A stretch of 64,000 nucleotides of DNA from Pirellulales bacterium (lineage in GTDB: Bacteria; Planctomycetota; Planctomycetia; Pirellulales; JAEUIK01), in assembly GCA_019694455.1 (NCBI GenBank), contig JAIBBY010000011.1, positions 1 to 64,000 of the forward strand, given 5' to 3'. Positions 25,506-34,961 of the stretch are shown here, in pieces (the stretch's first letter is position 1; the number at the start of each line of letters is the position of its first letter). The translations under genes and the position numbers were made by a program. The notes under the pieces were generated by a model. It worked only from the letters and a program-made list of their open reading frames with translations. It had not been told where the DNA came from and ran no database searches.

Positions 25506-27170
25506 TCACCAGCGCAATTGATGCTGCACATAGAGCAACTCCGGCGACACATCGGGTCCGGTGTTGCGAATGTAATTGCCCGCGAACAGCTTGCTGTAGC
25601 CGATCAAGATGTCCTGGTGCGCGGTGAGATGAAAGTTGACGATCAAATCAAGCTCGTCCCCCACATCGGTGCCGGCCGATCCGTCGGGAGAGACGCGCTG
25701 CCCGACGCCCCCCGCATTGAACAGCGGCGAACGCGCCTCGGCCAAGTGAAAGTTGTGATACTGCGCGATAAAGCAAATCCAATTGGCCGGGAAGGTGACA
25801 AATTGCATATTGAAATCTTGAATGTTCTGACGCGCGATCAGATCGAGCCAGCCCAGGTAGTAATGCCCGAATGGGTACAACTGTTGAAAGGTGCCGAACT
25901 TGCTCCCCTGCCCGGGATTGGTGTCGCCCGATGCGTAGTCGTAATAGACCCACAACTGCGGCATCATCCGCAGGTCTTTGAAACAGTACGCTCCGCCCGT
26001 TGTGACCGCTCCCGCCTGCAATTGCTGATTGGCGTATTTACCAATCTGAAACATCCCTTCCAGGTCGTAGAGCCAGGTGTTGTCGATATCCCCGACGGCG
26101 CGCGATCCCAACGTCGTGACATTGACTCCTCCCACCGCGCCCCCTTGTCCTTGCGCGACGGGATTGTCGTTGTCCAGGTTCAACGCGTAAAAATCCCAAA
26201 AACGCCCTGGCTTGCTGCGATACGTGCTCCAAAACCCCGAGAAGTTTTGATTTTCGTCGGGCGAGTCGAAGTTCGAGGGGTCGGGCGGAACCGGTTGGAC
26301 CCAAAAGCCGGTCATGTCCCAATTTTCCCCCTGCCGGAAGGCCCGCACCCCTTGAAAGGTCCGCAACGTATTGGCCCAATCGAGGTTTGACACCAGACGC
26401 TGCGATCCCAAGAAAAGCTCTTGCCGACCACCGCGAACGTAAACCGGCTTGTCTTCCCACTCCATCACCTTCACGTCGACAAACAGGTCGAGCAGATCGG
26501 ATCGGTTCACGTCGATCGGCAGCGGGGTCAACTCGTGGCCAAAGTGCTGCGCGTCGATGTACTGCACGAAGACGCCGAAGTCATCGTAGTAGTACATCGA
26601 CCCATAGGCCATTGTGCGAATCTGCTCATAGCTGTTGTTGATCTGAGTCAGTCGCGAGTCGACTTCGTTCATGTAGCGATCGCGAAACTCGCCACCCGTC
26701 GAGAAGATCCAGCCATCGCCGATCCGACGGCGTTTGAGTCCGTCCGACCACATGTGGTAGGTGTTCTTAGGATCGTCGAGATAGCGAAAATCGAGATCGT
26801 AAAAGGGCTGAGCCTTGAGGCTGATGCGGCCCCACGGAAACGGCGGCGCCTTCTCGCGGTAGTTGCCCGTCAGCCAATCGGCCGCCGAGTAATAGCCGGG
26901 GCCGGTCGGAAAGTTAATGAAGTGGCCCAGCCGCGGAAAGATAAACGTTGGCGGCGAGTTGGCGAATGGTCCCTTGGGCGGCGCCGCTGGTTTGGGCGGC
27001 GGCTTGACGCCTGCGGCTGGCGCTGGCTGCTGCTGAGCAGCGGCCGTCAGGACAAGATTATTTGCCGGGCGGCTAACGTCGAAATCGTCCAGCAGCTTCT
27101 CACTCTCGGCGCCCCACGACGCGGCGGCAAACCATCCCCCTGCCAGCGCCGTCCAAAATATCCGTCTCAT
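25506..27170 (-). CDS. Alginate-export-family outer-membrane porin (554 aa)
   Basis: A signal peptide (RRIFWTALAGGWFAAASWGA) is followed by a Pro/Ala-rich linker (about 50-75) and a long beta-rich domain. GGRQELFLGSQRLVSNLDWA near residue 247 and RTFQGVRAFRQGENWD near 270 match the alginate-export (AlgE-like) family. The final residues ELLYVQHQLRW end in an aromatic residue as outer-membrane barrels do. It likely forms an outer-membrane channel; the cargo is not implied by the neighbours (HisH upstream of its stop, SufU divergent). The length is typical. Confidence 0.85.
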   Translation of the reverse strand: MRRIFWTALAGGWFAAASWGAESEKLLDDFDVSRPANNLVLTAAAQQQPAPAAGVKPPPKPAAPPKGPFANSPPTFIFPRLGHFINFPTGPGYYSAADWLTGNYREKAPPFPWGRISLKAQPFYDLDFRYLDDPKNTYHMWSDGLKRRRIGDGWIFSTGGEFRDRYMNEVDSRLTQINNSYEQIRTMAYGSMYYYDDFGVFVQYIDAQHFGHELTPLPIDVNRSDLLDLFVDVKVMEWEDKPVYVRGGRQELFLGSQRLVSNLDWANTLRTFQGVRAFRQGENWDMTGFWVQPVPPDPSNFDSPDENQNFSGFWSTYRSKPGRFWDFYALNLDNDNPVAQGQGGAVGGVNVTTLGSRAVGDIDNTWLYDLEGMFQIGKYANQQLQAGAVTTGGAYCFKDLRMMPQLWVYYDYASGDTNPGQGSKFGTFQQLYPFGHYYLGWLDLIARQNIQDFNMQFVTFPANWICFIAQYHNFHLAEARSPLFNAGGVGQRVSPDGSAGTDVGDELDLIVNFHLTAHQDILIGYSKLFAGNYIRNTGPDVSPELLYVQHQLRW

Positions 27171-27464
27171 ATCACCGCGGCCTTGCTTGACCGTTCACTG
27201 CATTGAAATGAGGCCGCAGGCGGACATATTTCGACCTGCAACTCTCATTGCTAGCTTTCGACCAGGGCGCGCCGTGTGTTTTATTGGCATTCGTACAATG
27301 CAACGAAATTTCATAATGCGCGGTCAAATTCGACGGTTTGGGCCGACGCCATTTGCCCAGGCGGCAAAGTAGGCCAGGCGACGCTGGCCTCTGCCAATGG
27401 AGGCAAACGCCCGCGCCAGCTAGAATACGACCACAAGCACATTTGCGACCCAAGGGCCAATTGC

Positions 27465-27875
27465 ATGGTCGACGACGACCTATATCAGCAGCGCATACTC
27501 GAGCACTACGAAAATCCGCGGCATTGTGGCAATTGCCCGCATGCGACGCATCGTTTTGAAGACGACAATCCGCTCTGCGGCGATCATATCGCCATCGAGC
27601 TGGAAATCTCCCCCGATGGTCGCGTGTGCGATGCCTGCTTCCACGGCGATGGCTGCTGCGTGAGCCAGGCCGCGGCGTCGATGCTGCTAGAACATCTGTA
27701 CGGCAAGCCTGTGGAAGAGGCGGCTCGCTTCGCCGCCACCGACATGCTGACGCTCTTCGGCCCCCGCCTGACCCCCACGCGGCAACGCTGCTGCTTGCTG
27801 GCCTGGCGCGTGTTCAAAACCGCGCTAGCCTCCCCCTGTGGCGCCGCCGCCGATCGCGGCCACTCGTGCAGCTAG
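27465..27875 (+). CDS. SufU/NifU-like Fe-S scaffold protein (136 aa)
   Basis: Shows the SufU/IscU ligand layout: C38 in EDDNPLCGDHIAI, C64-C65 in GDGCCVSQAAASMLLEHL, and C109-C110 in TRQRCCLLAWRVF. The N-terminus DDDLYQQRILEHYENPRHCG is typical of SufU. These proteins accept sulfur from a SufS-type desulfurase and help build Fe-S clusters in the cytoplasm. No sufS, sufB, sufC or sufD lies nearby. The ATG at 27465 has AAGGG eight bases upstream; the frame is open further up but without family sequence. Confidence 0.88.
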   Translation: MVDDDLYQQRILEHYENPRHCGNCPHATHRFEDDNPLCGDHIAIELEISPDGRVCDACFHGDGCCVSQAAASMLLEHLYGKPVEEAARFAATDMLTLFGPRLTPTRQRCCLLAWRVFKTALASPCGAAADRGHSCS

Positions 27876-28043
27876 CGCCCGGCGCAGCACTTTCCAGGGG
27901 GCGAAAAGAACCTTGCCCTAGCGTCACTTGTCTTGGCCGTTGGTTGCCGGCGACCGTCCCTTGGCAATCTCGCACGCGGCGGCATACGATGCCCCTGATC
28001 GCTGCCTCCCCCCTGCCCTGCCGCTACCATTTGGACCAACCAC

Positions 28044-29168
28044 ATGCCCCCTGCCCTGCCCCGCTCCTGGATCGCCGATCGGATGCGCACGTTCGATAGC
28101 TCGGGCATCCGCCGCGTATTCGAACTGGCGGGCAAGCTCCAAGACCCGATCAATCTATCGATTGGCCAGCCCGACTTTGATGTGCCGCGCGAAATTCAGG
28201 ACGCGGCGATCGACGCCATTCGCAATCGGCGCAATGCCTATTCGCCAACGCAAGGCATTGCGCCGCTTTGCCAGGAGTTGCAACATCGTGTCGACGCCGA
28301 CCTACGGCACGTGGATCGCAATGTATTCGTCACCAGCGGCACCAGCGGCGGCCTGGTGGTGGCGATGCTCACGTTGGTTAACCCGGGTGACGAAGTCATC
28401 GTCTTCGATCCGTTCTTTGTGATGTATCAACCGCTGGTGAACCTCGTCGGCGGCACGCCGATACTCGTAGACACCTACCCTGATTTTCGCATCAACCTCG
28501 ATCGCGTCGCAGCGGCAATCACCTCTCGGACCAAGTTGATTCTGTTCAACAGCCCCGCCAATCCGACTGGCGTAGTGGCGACGGCGTCGGAAACACAAGG
28601 ACTGGCGGAACTCGCGGCCGAACGCGGCATCGCGCTGGTGAGTGACGAAATCTATCGCGAGTTTTGCTACGACGGGGCGTTCGTTTCTCCCGCGCGCTGG
28701 AACGATCAGACGATCGTCATCGACGGCTTTTCCAAGAGCCATGCCATGACCGGCTGGCGACTGGGATTTGCCCACGGACCATCCGCTGTGATCGACGAGA
28801 TGATCAAACTGCAACAATACACCTTCGTATGCGCGCCGCAGCCAGTGCAATGGGCGGGAATCAAAGCGCTCGAAATGCGGCTCGAAGCCGAACTAGCGCA
28901 GTACCGAGCCAAACGCGATTTCATGTACACCGGACTGAAAGACGACTTCGACCTGGTTCGCCCCGGTGGCGCGTTCTATATGTTTCCGCGCGCCCCACAT
29001 GGTTCGGCAACCGAGTTCGTCACACGCGCCATCGAGGCGGGCGTGCTCGTCATTCCCGGCAACGTCTTCAGCCGGCAAGACACGCATTTTCGTTTGTCGT
29101 ACGCCGCTGACCAGCGCACGCTCGAGCGCGGAGTCGAGGCGCTCTGTCGGCTGGCGCGGCGCGGTTGA
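28044..29168 (+). CDS. Class I/II PLP-dependent aminotransferase (374 aa)
   Basis: A fold-type I aminotransferase: NLSIGQPDFDVP near residue 37, YSPTQGIAPLCQEL near 66, FNSPANPTGVV near 170, LVSDEIYREFCYDG near 198, and the PLP Schiff-base Lys in DGFSKSHAMTGWRLGF near 230. FRLSYAADQRTLERGV near the end carries the substrate-carboxylate Arg. It belongs with aspartate/aromatic-type aminotransferases; the amino acid cannot be assigned. It stands alone, 168 bases after SufU, and converges on a lipoprotein gene. Confidence 0.92.
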   Translation: MPPALPRSWIADRMRTFDSSGIRRVFELAGKLQDPINLSIGQPDFDVPREIQDAAIDAIRNRRNAYSPTQGIAPLCQELQHRVDADLRHVDRNVFVTSGTSGGLVVAMLTLVNPGDEVIVFDPFFVMYQPLVNLVGGTPILVDTYPDFRINLDRVAAAITSRTKLILFNSPANPTGVVATASETQGLAELAAERGIALVSDEIYREFCYDGAFVSPARWNDQTIVIDGFSKSHAMTGWRLGFAHGPSAVIDEMIKLQQYTFVCAPQPVQWAGIKALEMRLEAELAQYRAKRDFMYTGLKDDFDLVRPGGAFYMFPRAPHGSATEFVTRAIEAGVLVIPGNVFSRQDTHFRLSYAADQRTLERGVEALCRLARRG

Positions 29169-29184
29169 CCGGCCGCACGGCGCC

Positions 29185-30744
29185 TCATTCGCCCGAGGGT
29201 TTGGCGTCCTTCACGACAAAGTCGATCGACGACTGCCCGATCTTTTCGCCCTGCGCGTCCTCGATCGTCAGCTTGAGGGTATACGCGCCGTCGTACAAAC
29301 GCTGCGGCATGGCAAACTGGTAGCGAATGAAAAAGTCGCGACGACGATTCCGGCACAGATCCTCGGTGGCCCCAAAGTCGCGCTGGTCCACCTGCTGCCC
29401 GCTTTTGTCAAAGATCTGATAGCGACTGTTGAGCTTTGTCTTGAATCCGTCGGGCAAGAGCTCGCTCTTGAAATTCTCCACTTCGGCGTAGAGCAGCACC
29501 TCCTGTCCCGGCCGAAACTCGTATTTCTCGAACGGTTTCGATACACCAAAGCTGGCCACTTCGGTGCAGAAGGAGAGATTGCGCACGACCAGCGTGGCGG
29601 TCTCACGCAGTCGAGCGGCAGCGTCCCCCAGATGCAGCGCGGCCTCGGCGGCGCGGCGATCGGTGTCGGGAATTCGCTCTTCGTCCAGCAGCGCGCACAG
29701 GCCATACAACTCCTTCGACCAAAACTCTTGCTCGGCCGGTTCGGCCCCCGGCAGCGAACGTAGCGCGTCTTCGCGCTGGCCGGCCATTAGCCACAGTAGC
29801 CGTTGATACACTTCGCGCTGCCGCTGACCAAGCTCCGTTCCCTCCGCCTCCGATTGTAGTTCGATCGCCAAATCGCGCAGGCGGTCCTTCCATCCACTGG
29901 CGGCGCGGTGCGCCGCCGCGGGGCGCTCGAACGAGGCCGCCGCCACCGCATTGCCGGTCGGATCGGCTTCCCCGGCGCCAGTCGTGTACGATGACGCGGC
30001 GATCGGATTGGCGCGCGATTCGCCTTTGCTCATGCCGCTGGCTCGCGCCACGTCCATCGGCGCCGGCTCTTCAGTATTGGGTAATGGTCGCGGTTCATCG
30101 GTAGCTGTCTGCTCTGGATCGGCAGCGGCGGTTGGCCGCTCTCCTCGACGCGGCGCCAATTTGGCGCTATGTCGCTCAGAATTGAGTTCCTCACTCGCTT
30201 CGCGCTGCGCTAACGCAGAATGGGAAGTGCGGCGCGCGGCGCGCGGTCCGGCGGCCTCCTCTACCTCGCGACTGGCCTCGCCATCCACAGTGGCGGCGAC
30301 CGCTTTCGCTTCGGCGCGTTGCTCACCGCGCGATTGATCAGCAGCGGCAGCCCGAACTAGCGCCAGCATCTGCTGCCGCAGCGCGGGATCGGTGCGCTGG
30401 AGGTCGGCGGCCAGCCGAGTTTGTTCCGCTGCGCTGAGCGTGCCCAAAGCCTCGATTTCCGCCAGTAGTTCGTCGGCCGCTGCGTCGTTCGATGGCTCAC
30501 GTGCCGCCTGCGCCGATTGCCCCTTCGCGACCGCTTGCAGCGCATCTTGTAACACCCCATCAGCGCTCTGCGCTGAATCTACTGACGACGACTCGGCGGC
30601 ATCGCTCGGGGCGCGAGCCGGTCGAAACGCCGCCGTCGGCACCGCGCTGAGCTTCGGCTGTGGCGGCGCCGCGCAACCGGCCAGCACGCTCGCTGCAAAC
30701 AGTGCTGCAAGGCATCGTGGCCTGGTCGTTACGCGTGGCGTCAT
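29185..30744 (-). CDS. Putative lipoprotein, unknown function (519 aa)
   Basis: The N-terminus TTRPRCLAALFAASVLAGCA has a lipobox (LAGC, Cys about residue 23). A low-complexity region rich in Ala, Glu, Ser and Arg extends to about residue 330. The C-terminal domain begins near ELQSEAEGTELGQRQREVYQ and holds LVVRNLSFCTEVASFG and a beta-rich end with EVLLYAEVENFKSEL and FIRYQFAMPQRLYDGAYTL. That end looks like a beta-sandwich domain conserved among planctomycete envelope proteins, but I cannot name it. It is expected to be envelope-anchored. Convergent with the aminotransferase. Confidence 0.8.
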   Translation of the reverse strand: MTPRVTTRPRCLAALFAASVLAGCAAPPQPKLSAVPTAAFRPARAPSDAAESSSVDSAQSADGVLQDALQAVAKGQSAQAAREPSNDAAADELLAEIEALGTLSAAEQTRLAADLQRTDPALRQQMLALVRAAAADQSRGEQRAEAKAVAATVDGEASREVEEAAGPRAARRTSHSALAQREASEELNSERHSAKLAPRRGERPTAAADPEQTATDEPRPLPNTEEPAPMDVARASGMSKGESRANPIAASSYTTGAGEADPTGNAVAAASFERPAAAHRAASGWKDRLRDLAIELQSEAEGTELGQRQREVYQRLLWLMAGQREDALRSLPGAEPAEQEFWSKELYGLCALLDEERIPDTDRRAAEAALHLGDAAARLRETATLVVRNLSFCTEVASFGVSKPFEKYEFRPGQEVLLYAEVENFKSELLPDGFKTKLNSRYQIFDKSGQQVDQRDFGATEDLCRNRRRDFFIRYQFAMPQRLYDGAYTLKLTIEDAQGEKIGQSSIDFVVKDAKPSGE

Positions 30745-31041
30745 GCCAAAACCGTTTCAGGGGCCGCCTTAGGGAGGTCCGCGCCAGGTGACGCTGGCCT
30801 TTGGTGGGGCGGCGGAGAATACGAGAACACCGGGGGTCCGACAAGCCGAATGGCGCCATTCAGCGGCTCGGCCGTTTGACCCTGCGTCAAAAACGAGCGA
30901 AGATAGGCAACCCGGGCGAAGTTAACCGGGACGCCCCAAGTCGTGACGTAGGCACGACGCCGCTAAATCCCCTAACTACCGCCGTTCCCTAAGGCTGGCG
31001 GCGGCGAGCGCCGATTTGGCATCGCAGGTCCCCCCATACCG

Positions 31042-32340
31042 GTGTCAATGGAAATGCCCCACCTCGTCGATCACTCCCGCTCAGCCGATGTGGTGATTAC
31101 CGGCGTTGGCGTGGTGAGCCCCATTGGCGTGGGCCGGCAAGCGTTTTGGAACGCGCTCTTGGCCGGGCAAAGCGGGATCGATTGGATCTCGCAATTCGAC
31201 ACTGCGGAATTTCCGGTGCGCATCGCCGGCGAAGTTCGCGATTTCGACGCCAAGGAGTACGTGCGACCACGCAAGAACCTCAAGATCATGTCGCGCTGCG
31301 CGCAATTCGCGGTCGCCTCCGTCGAACTGGCCTGCGTGGATGCGCATTTCGAGTCGGGAGCGGTCGATCCCGATCGGTACGGCGTCGTCTTTGGCGCCGA
31401 TCGAATTCGCAACAGCCTGGAAGAAATCGCCGACGCCTACCGCAGTTGCATGGAGAGCGCCCAGTTCGATTTTCAGCGCTGGGGTCAAGATGGCGCGGCC
31501 GCCATGTATCCGCTGAGCATGCTTAAGAACCTTCCCAATATGTTGGCGTCCCACATCTCCATCGCCAAGGACGCGCGCGGGCCCAACAACACCGTCTGCA
31601 GCGCCGAGGCTTCCGGCCTGCTCGCCATTGGCGAGGCGGCGGCGGTGATTGCCCGTGGCGCCGCCGATGTGATGATTGCAGGCAGCTCCGCGTCGCGCAT
31701 GCACCCCTACGATTGGGTGCGCAGTTGCCTCTATGACCAACTGAGCCGGCGCTGCGACCCGCCGGCGTCGGCGGCACGACCCTTTGACTTGGCGCGCGAT
31801 GGCCAGGTGCGCGGCGAAGGCGCCGCGGCGGTGATCCTTGAAAGTCGCGCGCATGCCGAGCGACGCGGCGCCCCGGTGCTGGCGCGCATTGCCGGCTGGG
31901 GATCGAGCTTTGACAACGGGCAAAATGGATCGACGCACTGCTCAAAGGGCATCATGCGCTCCGTCGCGGCCGCGCTCCGCGGGGCACAACTCAAGCCGAC
32001 CGATGTGGGACATGTCGGCGCACATGGGCTAGGCACCCCCAACGACGACCGCCGTGAGGCTCGCGCCCTGGCCGAAGTTTTGCCAAAATCGCGGGTCTTC
32101 GCCCCCAAAAGCTATTTCGGCAATCTAGGCGCCGGCAGCGGCGCGGTCGAGTTTGCGGCGAATTTGCTGGCGCTGGTCGAAGGGATCGTGCCGCGGACGC
32201 TGAACTGCGACCAGCTTGATCCCGCTTGCCCTATTCAACTGGTCCGCGACGAGCCGGCAAGCTGCGTTAAGCGCGCATGCGTCTCGGTGAACACCACTGC
32301 CGGTGGACAGTCGGCGGCGGTCGCGTTTACGACCGCCTAG
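31042..32340 (+). CDS. Beta-ketoacyl synthase homologue lacking the catalytic Cys (432 aa)
   Basis: A full-length FabF-like thiolase-fold protein: VVITGVGVVSPIG at the N-terminus, GPNNTVCSAEASGLLAIGEA near residues 180-199, RPFDLARDGQVRGEGAA near 246, VGAHGLGTPNDD near 325 and PKSYFGNLGAGSGAVEF near 355. Aligned without gaps to the FabF motif GP-x7-C-x2-G, the catalytic Cys position is Glu189. The first active-site His is kept (H328) and Lys356 is kept, but the second His is Asn361. Condensing activity is unlikely; Cys-less homologues act as chain-length factors or malonyl-ACP decarboxylases. No acyl carrier protein or partner synthase is adjacent. Confidence 0.88.
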   Translation: MSMEMPHLVDHSRSADVVITGVGVVSPIGVGRQAFWNALLAGQSGIDWISQFDTAEFPVRIAGEVRDFDAKEYVRPRKNLKIMSRCAQFAVASVELACVDAHFESGAVDPDRYGVVFGADRIRNSLEEIADAYRSCMESAQFDFQRWGQDGAAAMYPLSMLKNLPNMLASHISIAKDARGPNNTVCSAEASGLLAIGEAAAVIARGAADVMIAGSSASRMHPYDWVRSCLYDQLSRRCDPPASAARPFDLARDGQVRGEGAAAVILESRAHAERRGAPVLARIAGWGSSFDNGQNGSTHCSKGIMRSVAAALRGAQLKPTDVGHVGAHGLGTPNDDRREARALAEVLPKSRVFAPKSYFGNLGAGSGAVEFAANLLALVEGIVPRTLNCDQLDPACPIQLVRDEPASCVKRACVSVNTTAGGQSAAVAFTTA

Positions 32341-32468
32341 CTGTGCGCGGTCGTGGTGAGCGCTGTGTGATGTTGGCCGCTGGTCAGTCTGCGCGCCGTT
32401 TGCTACTCTGATGCTCCGCGCGACGCCAGCGTCGCGCTCTGGCCCAATCCTATTCATGACCATCGCGC

Positions 32469-32915
32469 ATGGCGATCGCCGAAATCAAGAAAATTCGACG
32501 TGAAGATCTAGCGCCGGGCGAGGTGCTCTGCGCCCATTGCACCGCCAAGTGCTGCCGCTACTTCGCGCTGCCGATCGAAACGCCCACTACCTGGCAGGAC
32601 TTCGACTTCATTCGCTGGTACTTGCTGCACGGGCAGGTCTCGGTGTTCATCGAAGACGAAAACTGGTACCTGGTCGTTCACAATTGCTGCGATCATTTGC
32701 AAGCGGACCAGCGCTGCGGCATCTACGACACCCGTCCGCAAATCTGTCGCGAATACTCGACCGACGCCTGCGAATTCGAGGACGATTGGGTGTACGAGCG
32801 ATATTTCGAAACCCCACAGCAAGTTTATGAGTTTGCCGAAGCCGTGCTGGGGCCACCTCCTGGCAGTGGTTTTCGCACTCCCCGCCCCGACCTGTTGCCC
32901 ATTCTCGCCTCGTGA
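32469..32915 (+). CDS. YkgJ-family cysteine-cluster protein (148 aa)
   Basis: Cysteine pattern of the YkgJ/UPF0153 zinc- or iron-chelating family: CAHCTAKCCRYFAL near residue 21-34, HNCCDHLQADQRCGIYDTRP near 72-91 and ICREYSTDACEF near 93. Function of the family is unproved; metal binding is inferred from the cysteines. The stop codon overlaps the GTG start of hisS (GTGA, 4 bases), so the two are translationally coupled. The start ATG at 32469 follows directly after another in-frame purine-poor stretch, with no clear Shine-Dalgarno. Confidence 0.88.
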   Translation: MAIAEIKKIRREDLAPGEVLCAHCTAKCCRYFALPIETPTTWQDFDFIRWYLLHGQVSVFIEDENWYLVVHNCCDHLQADQRCGIYDTRPQICREYSTDACEFEDDWVYERYFETPQQVYEFAEAVLGPPPGSGFRTPRPDLLPILAS

Positions 32916-34255
32916 CCACACTGCGCCGCATCGAACCTCGCACGCTCAAGGGCTTTCGCGACTACAAGCCCGACGCCATGATGCCGCGCGAGCGGCTCAT
33001 GGAAACGGCGCGGCGCGTCTACCGTTCCTACGGCTTTAGCCCCATCGACACGCCGGCGCTGGAATACCTCGAAATCCTCACTGGCAAGGGGAGCGACGAA
33101 ACCGACAAGCAACTTTACAAGTTCCAGGATCATGGCGGCCGCTCGGTGGCGCTGCGGTTCGACCTCACCGTGCCGTTCGCCCGCTTCGCGGCGCAGCACA
33201 TCGGCGAACTCGGCACGCCATTCAAACGCTATCACATCGCGCCGGTGTGGCGCGGCGAAAACACGCAACGCGGCCGCTACCGCGAGTTCATGCAATGCGA
33301 TTTCGACACCATCGGCACGCGCTCGCTGGCATCCGATGTCGAAACGGCCCTGGTGATTCACGATCTCCTGCTCGCCATCGGCTTCGCCGATTTCACAATA
33401 CGCATCAATAACCGCCAGGTGCTCAACGGCCTGCTCGAACGACTCCAGTTGGCCGATCAGGCTACTCCCATTTTGCGGGCGCTCGACAAGCTGCACAAAA
33501 TCGGCGCCGATCAGGTGGCCACGGAAATCAAAGCCACCGCCGGCGCCACCGCCGACCAGGCCCGCGATGTGCTCAAACTCGCCAACTTGACCGGCCCCAA
33601 CGATCAAGTGCTCGCGCAATTGCGACCATTGGTGGCGGGCAGTCTCGTTGGAGAAGAAGGTCTTGAGCGCTTGAGCGGCGTGCTCACAGCCGCCCGCGCC
33701 GCCGGTGTCCCCGAAGCGCGGCTTGTGCTCGACGTTTCCATCGCCCGCGGTCTCGACTACTACACCGGCACGATCTTCGAAACCTTTCTCGACGCCTTGC
33801 CCGCGATTGGCAGCGTCTGCTCCGGCGGCCGCTACGACAACCTCGCCGGACTGTACACCTCGCAATCCTTGCCCGGCATTGGCGCATCGCTCGGACTGGA
33901 TCGTCTGTTGGCCGCCATGGAAGAATTGGGGCAGATCGATCGCGTGGCAACGCCGGCGCCTGTGCTGCTCGCGTACTTTGTCGAGTCGCGACTGGCCGAC
34001 TATGTGCGTCTGGCGTCGCAGTTGCGCGCAGCGGGTATAGGCGTCGAGCTTTATCCCGACGCCAAAAAGATCGGCCAGCAACTGAAATACGCCGATCGCC
34101 GCGGCTTTTTGATCGCGATCATCGCGGGCGACGACGAGTTCAACGCGCGCCAGTGCCAGATCAAGAATCTGGCGACCGGCATCAGCGTCACCGCGCCGCT
34201 CGATCCCGACGCACACGGCGTGGTGGCCGCGATTCGCCAAATGCTCGGCGGCTAG
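32912..34255 (+). CDS. hisS: Histidine-tRNA ligase (447 aa)
   Basis: A class II synthetase with the HisRS-specific pattern: LKGFRDYKPDAMMPRERL at the N-terminus, motif 2 around WRGENTQRGRYREFMQCDFD near residue 112, the histidine loop RGLDYYTGTIFE near 278, and motif 3 GIGASLGLDRLLAAMEELG near 325. The C-terminal anticodon-binding domain is complete (about 350-440). It charges tRNA-His in the cytoplasm. The GTG at 32912 is the start; it overlaps the YkgJ-family stop and gives the usual N-terminus. Confidence 0.97.
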   Translation: MTTLRRIEPRTLKGFRDYKPDAMMPRERLMETARRVYRSYGFSPIDTPALEYLEILTGKGSDETDKQLYKFQDHGGRSVALRFDLTVPFARFAAQHIGELGTPFKRYHIAPVWRGENTQRGRYREFMQCDFDTIGTRSLASDVETALVIHDLLLAIGFADFTIRINNRQVLNGLLERLQLADQATPILRALDKLHKIGADQVATEIKATAGATADQARDVLKLANLTGPNDQVLAQLRPLVAGSLVGEEGLERLSGVLTAARAAGVPEARLVLDVSIARGLDYYTGTIFETFLDALPAIGSVCSGGRYDNLAGLYTSQSLPGIGASLGLDRLLAAMEELGQIDRVATPAPVLLAYFVESRLADYVRLASQLRAAGIGVELYPDAKKIGQQLKYADRRGFLIAIIAGDDEFNARQCQIKNLATGISVTAPLDPDAHGVVAAIRQMLGG

Positions 34256-34323
34256 CGCGTATCGAGATATACTGCCGCACGATGCAGCGACCCCGGCGGC
34301 AATCACCACGGCACGGGCGGCCG

Positions 34324-34827
34324 ATGACCAAACGCGACAATCATTACGAAGCGGCATTCGAAGAGTACTTGCGCGCGCGCCAACAACCTTATGTGGCCGT
34401 CGACGAGTCGCGCCGCAGCTTGGTCGCCGAGTCGTCGCTCAAGAGCGTCGATTTCATCGTCTCTTCCGCGTCCGGCGACAGTTGGCTCGTCGATGTAAAG
34501 GGGCGCCGCTTTCCCTCGGGAGAGCAAAAACAATACTGGCGCAACTGGTCCACGCGCGACGATCTCGACAGTCTCGCCTCCTGGGAGCAATTGTTCGGCG
34601 AACGTTTCGGAGGGCTTTTTGTTTTTGCCTACGATGTGGTTGGCGATCGCGCTCCTTTGCCCGCCGAGCGATTGTTTGAATTTCGCGGCAGCCTGTACGC
34701 CTTTCTTGGCATCCGGCGCCGCGATTACGCGCAACATGCGCGACCCATCTCCCCCGCCTGGGACACCGTTGCCATGCCGGCCGAGACCTTTCGCCGCCTA
34801 GCCGCTCCGTTCGATAGTTTCTTGTAG
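34324..34827 (+). CDS. HYExAFE family protein, nuclease-like core (167 aa)
   Basis: Begins TKRDNHYEAAFEEYLRAR, the H-Y-E-x-A-F-E phrase after which this planctomycete-associated family is named. The following VDFIVSSASGDSWLVDVKGR near residues 38-57 has the strand-Asp...(D/E)-x-K form of a PD-(D/E)xK nuclease fold, with D39, D54 and K56 as candidate metal ligands. RNWSTRDDLDSLASWEQLFG and the end YAFLGIRRRDY complete a domain of normal size. No biochemical role is known to me. The start may instead be the ATG at 34282. It lies 69 bases after hisS and may be co-transcribed. Confidence 0.8.
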   Translation: MTKRDNHYEAAFEEYLRARQQPYVAVDESRRSLVAESSLKSVDFIVSSASGDSWLVDVKGRRFPSGEQKQYWRNWSTRDDLDSLASWEQLFGERFGGLFVFAYDVVGDRAPLPAERLFEFRGSLYAFLGIRRRDYAQHARPISPAWDTVAMPAETFRRLAAPFDSFL

Positions 34828-34961
34828 GTCTTCATCCTGCCGGGCAGTCACAGCGCTGGCGTGCCTGCAAAATATCGCGCGCGGCCAGCAGTCATTCGCG
34901 CGCCAAGGCCATAAGAAAGGTTGCGCTGCCCCATCGGCCGGCTGCCCAGAATGGCGCCAGC

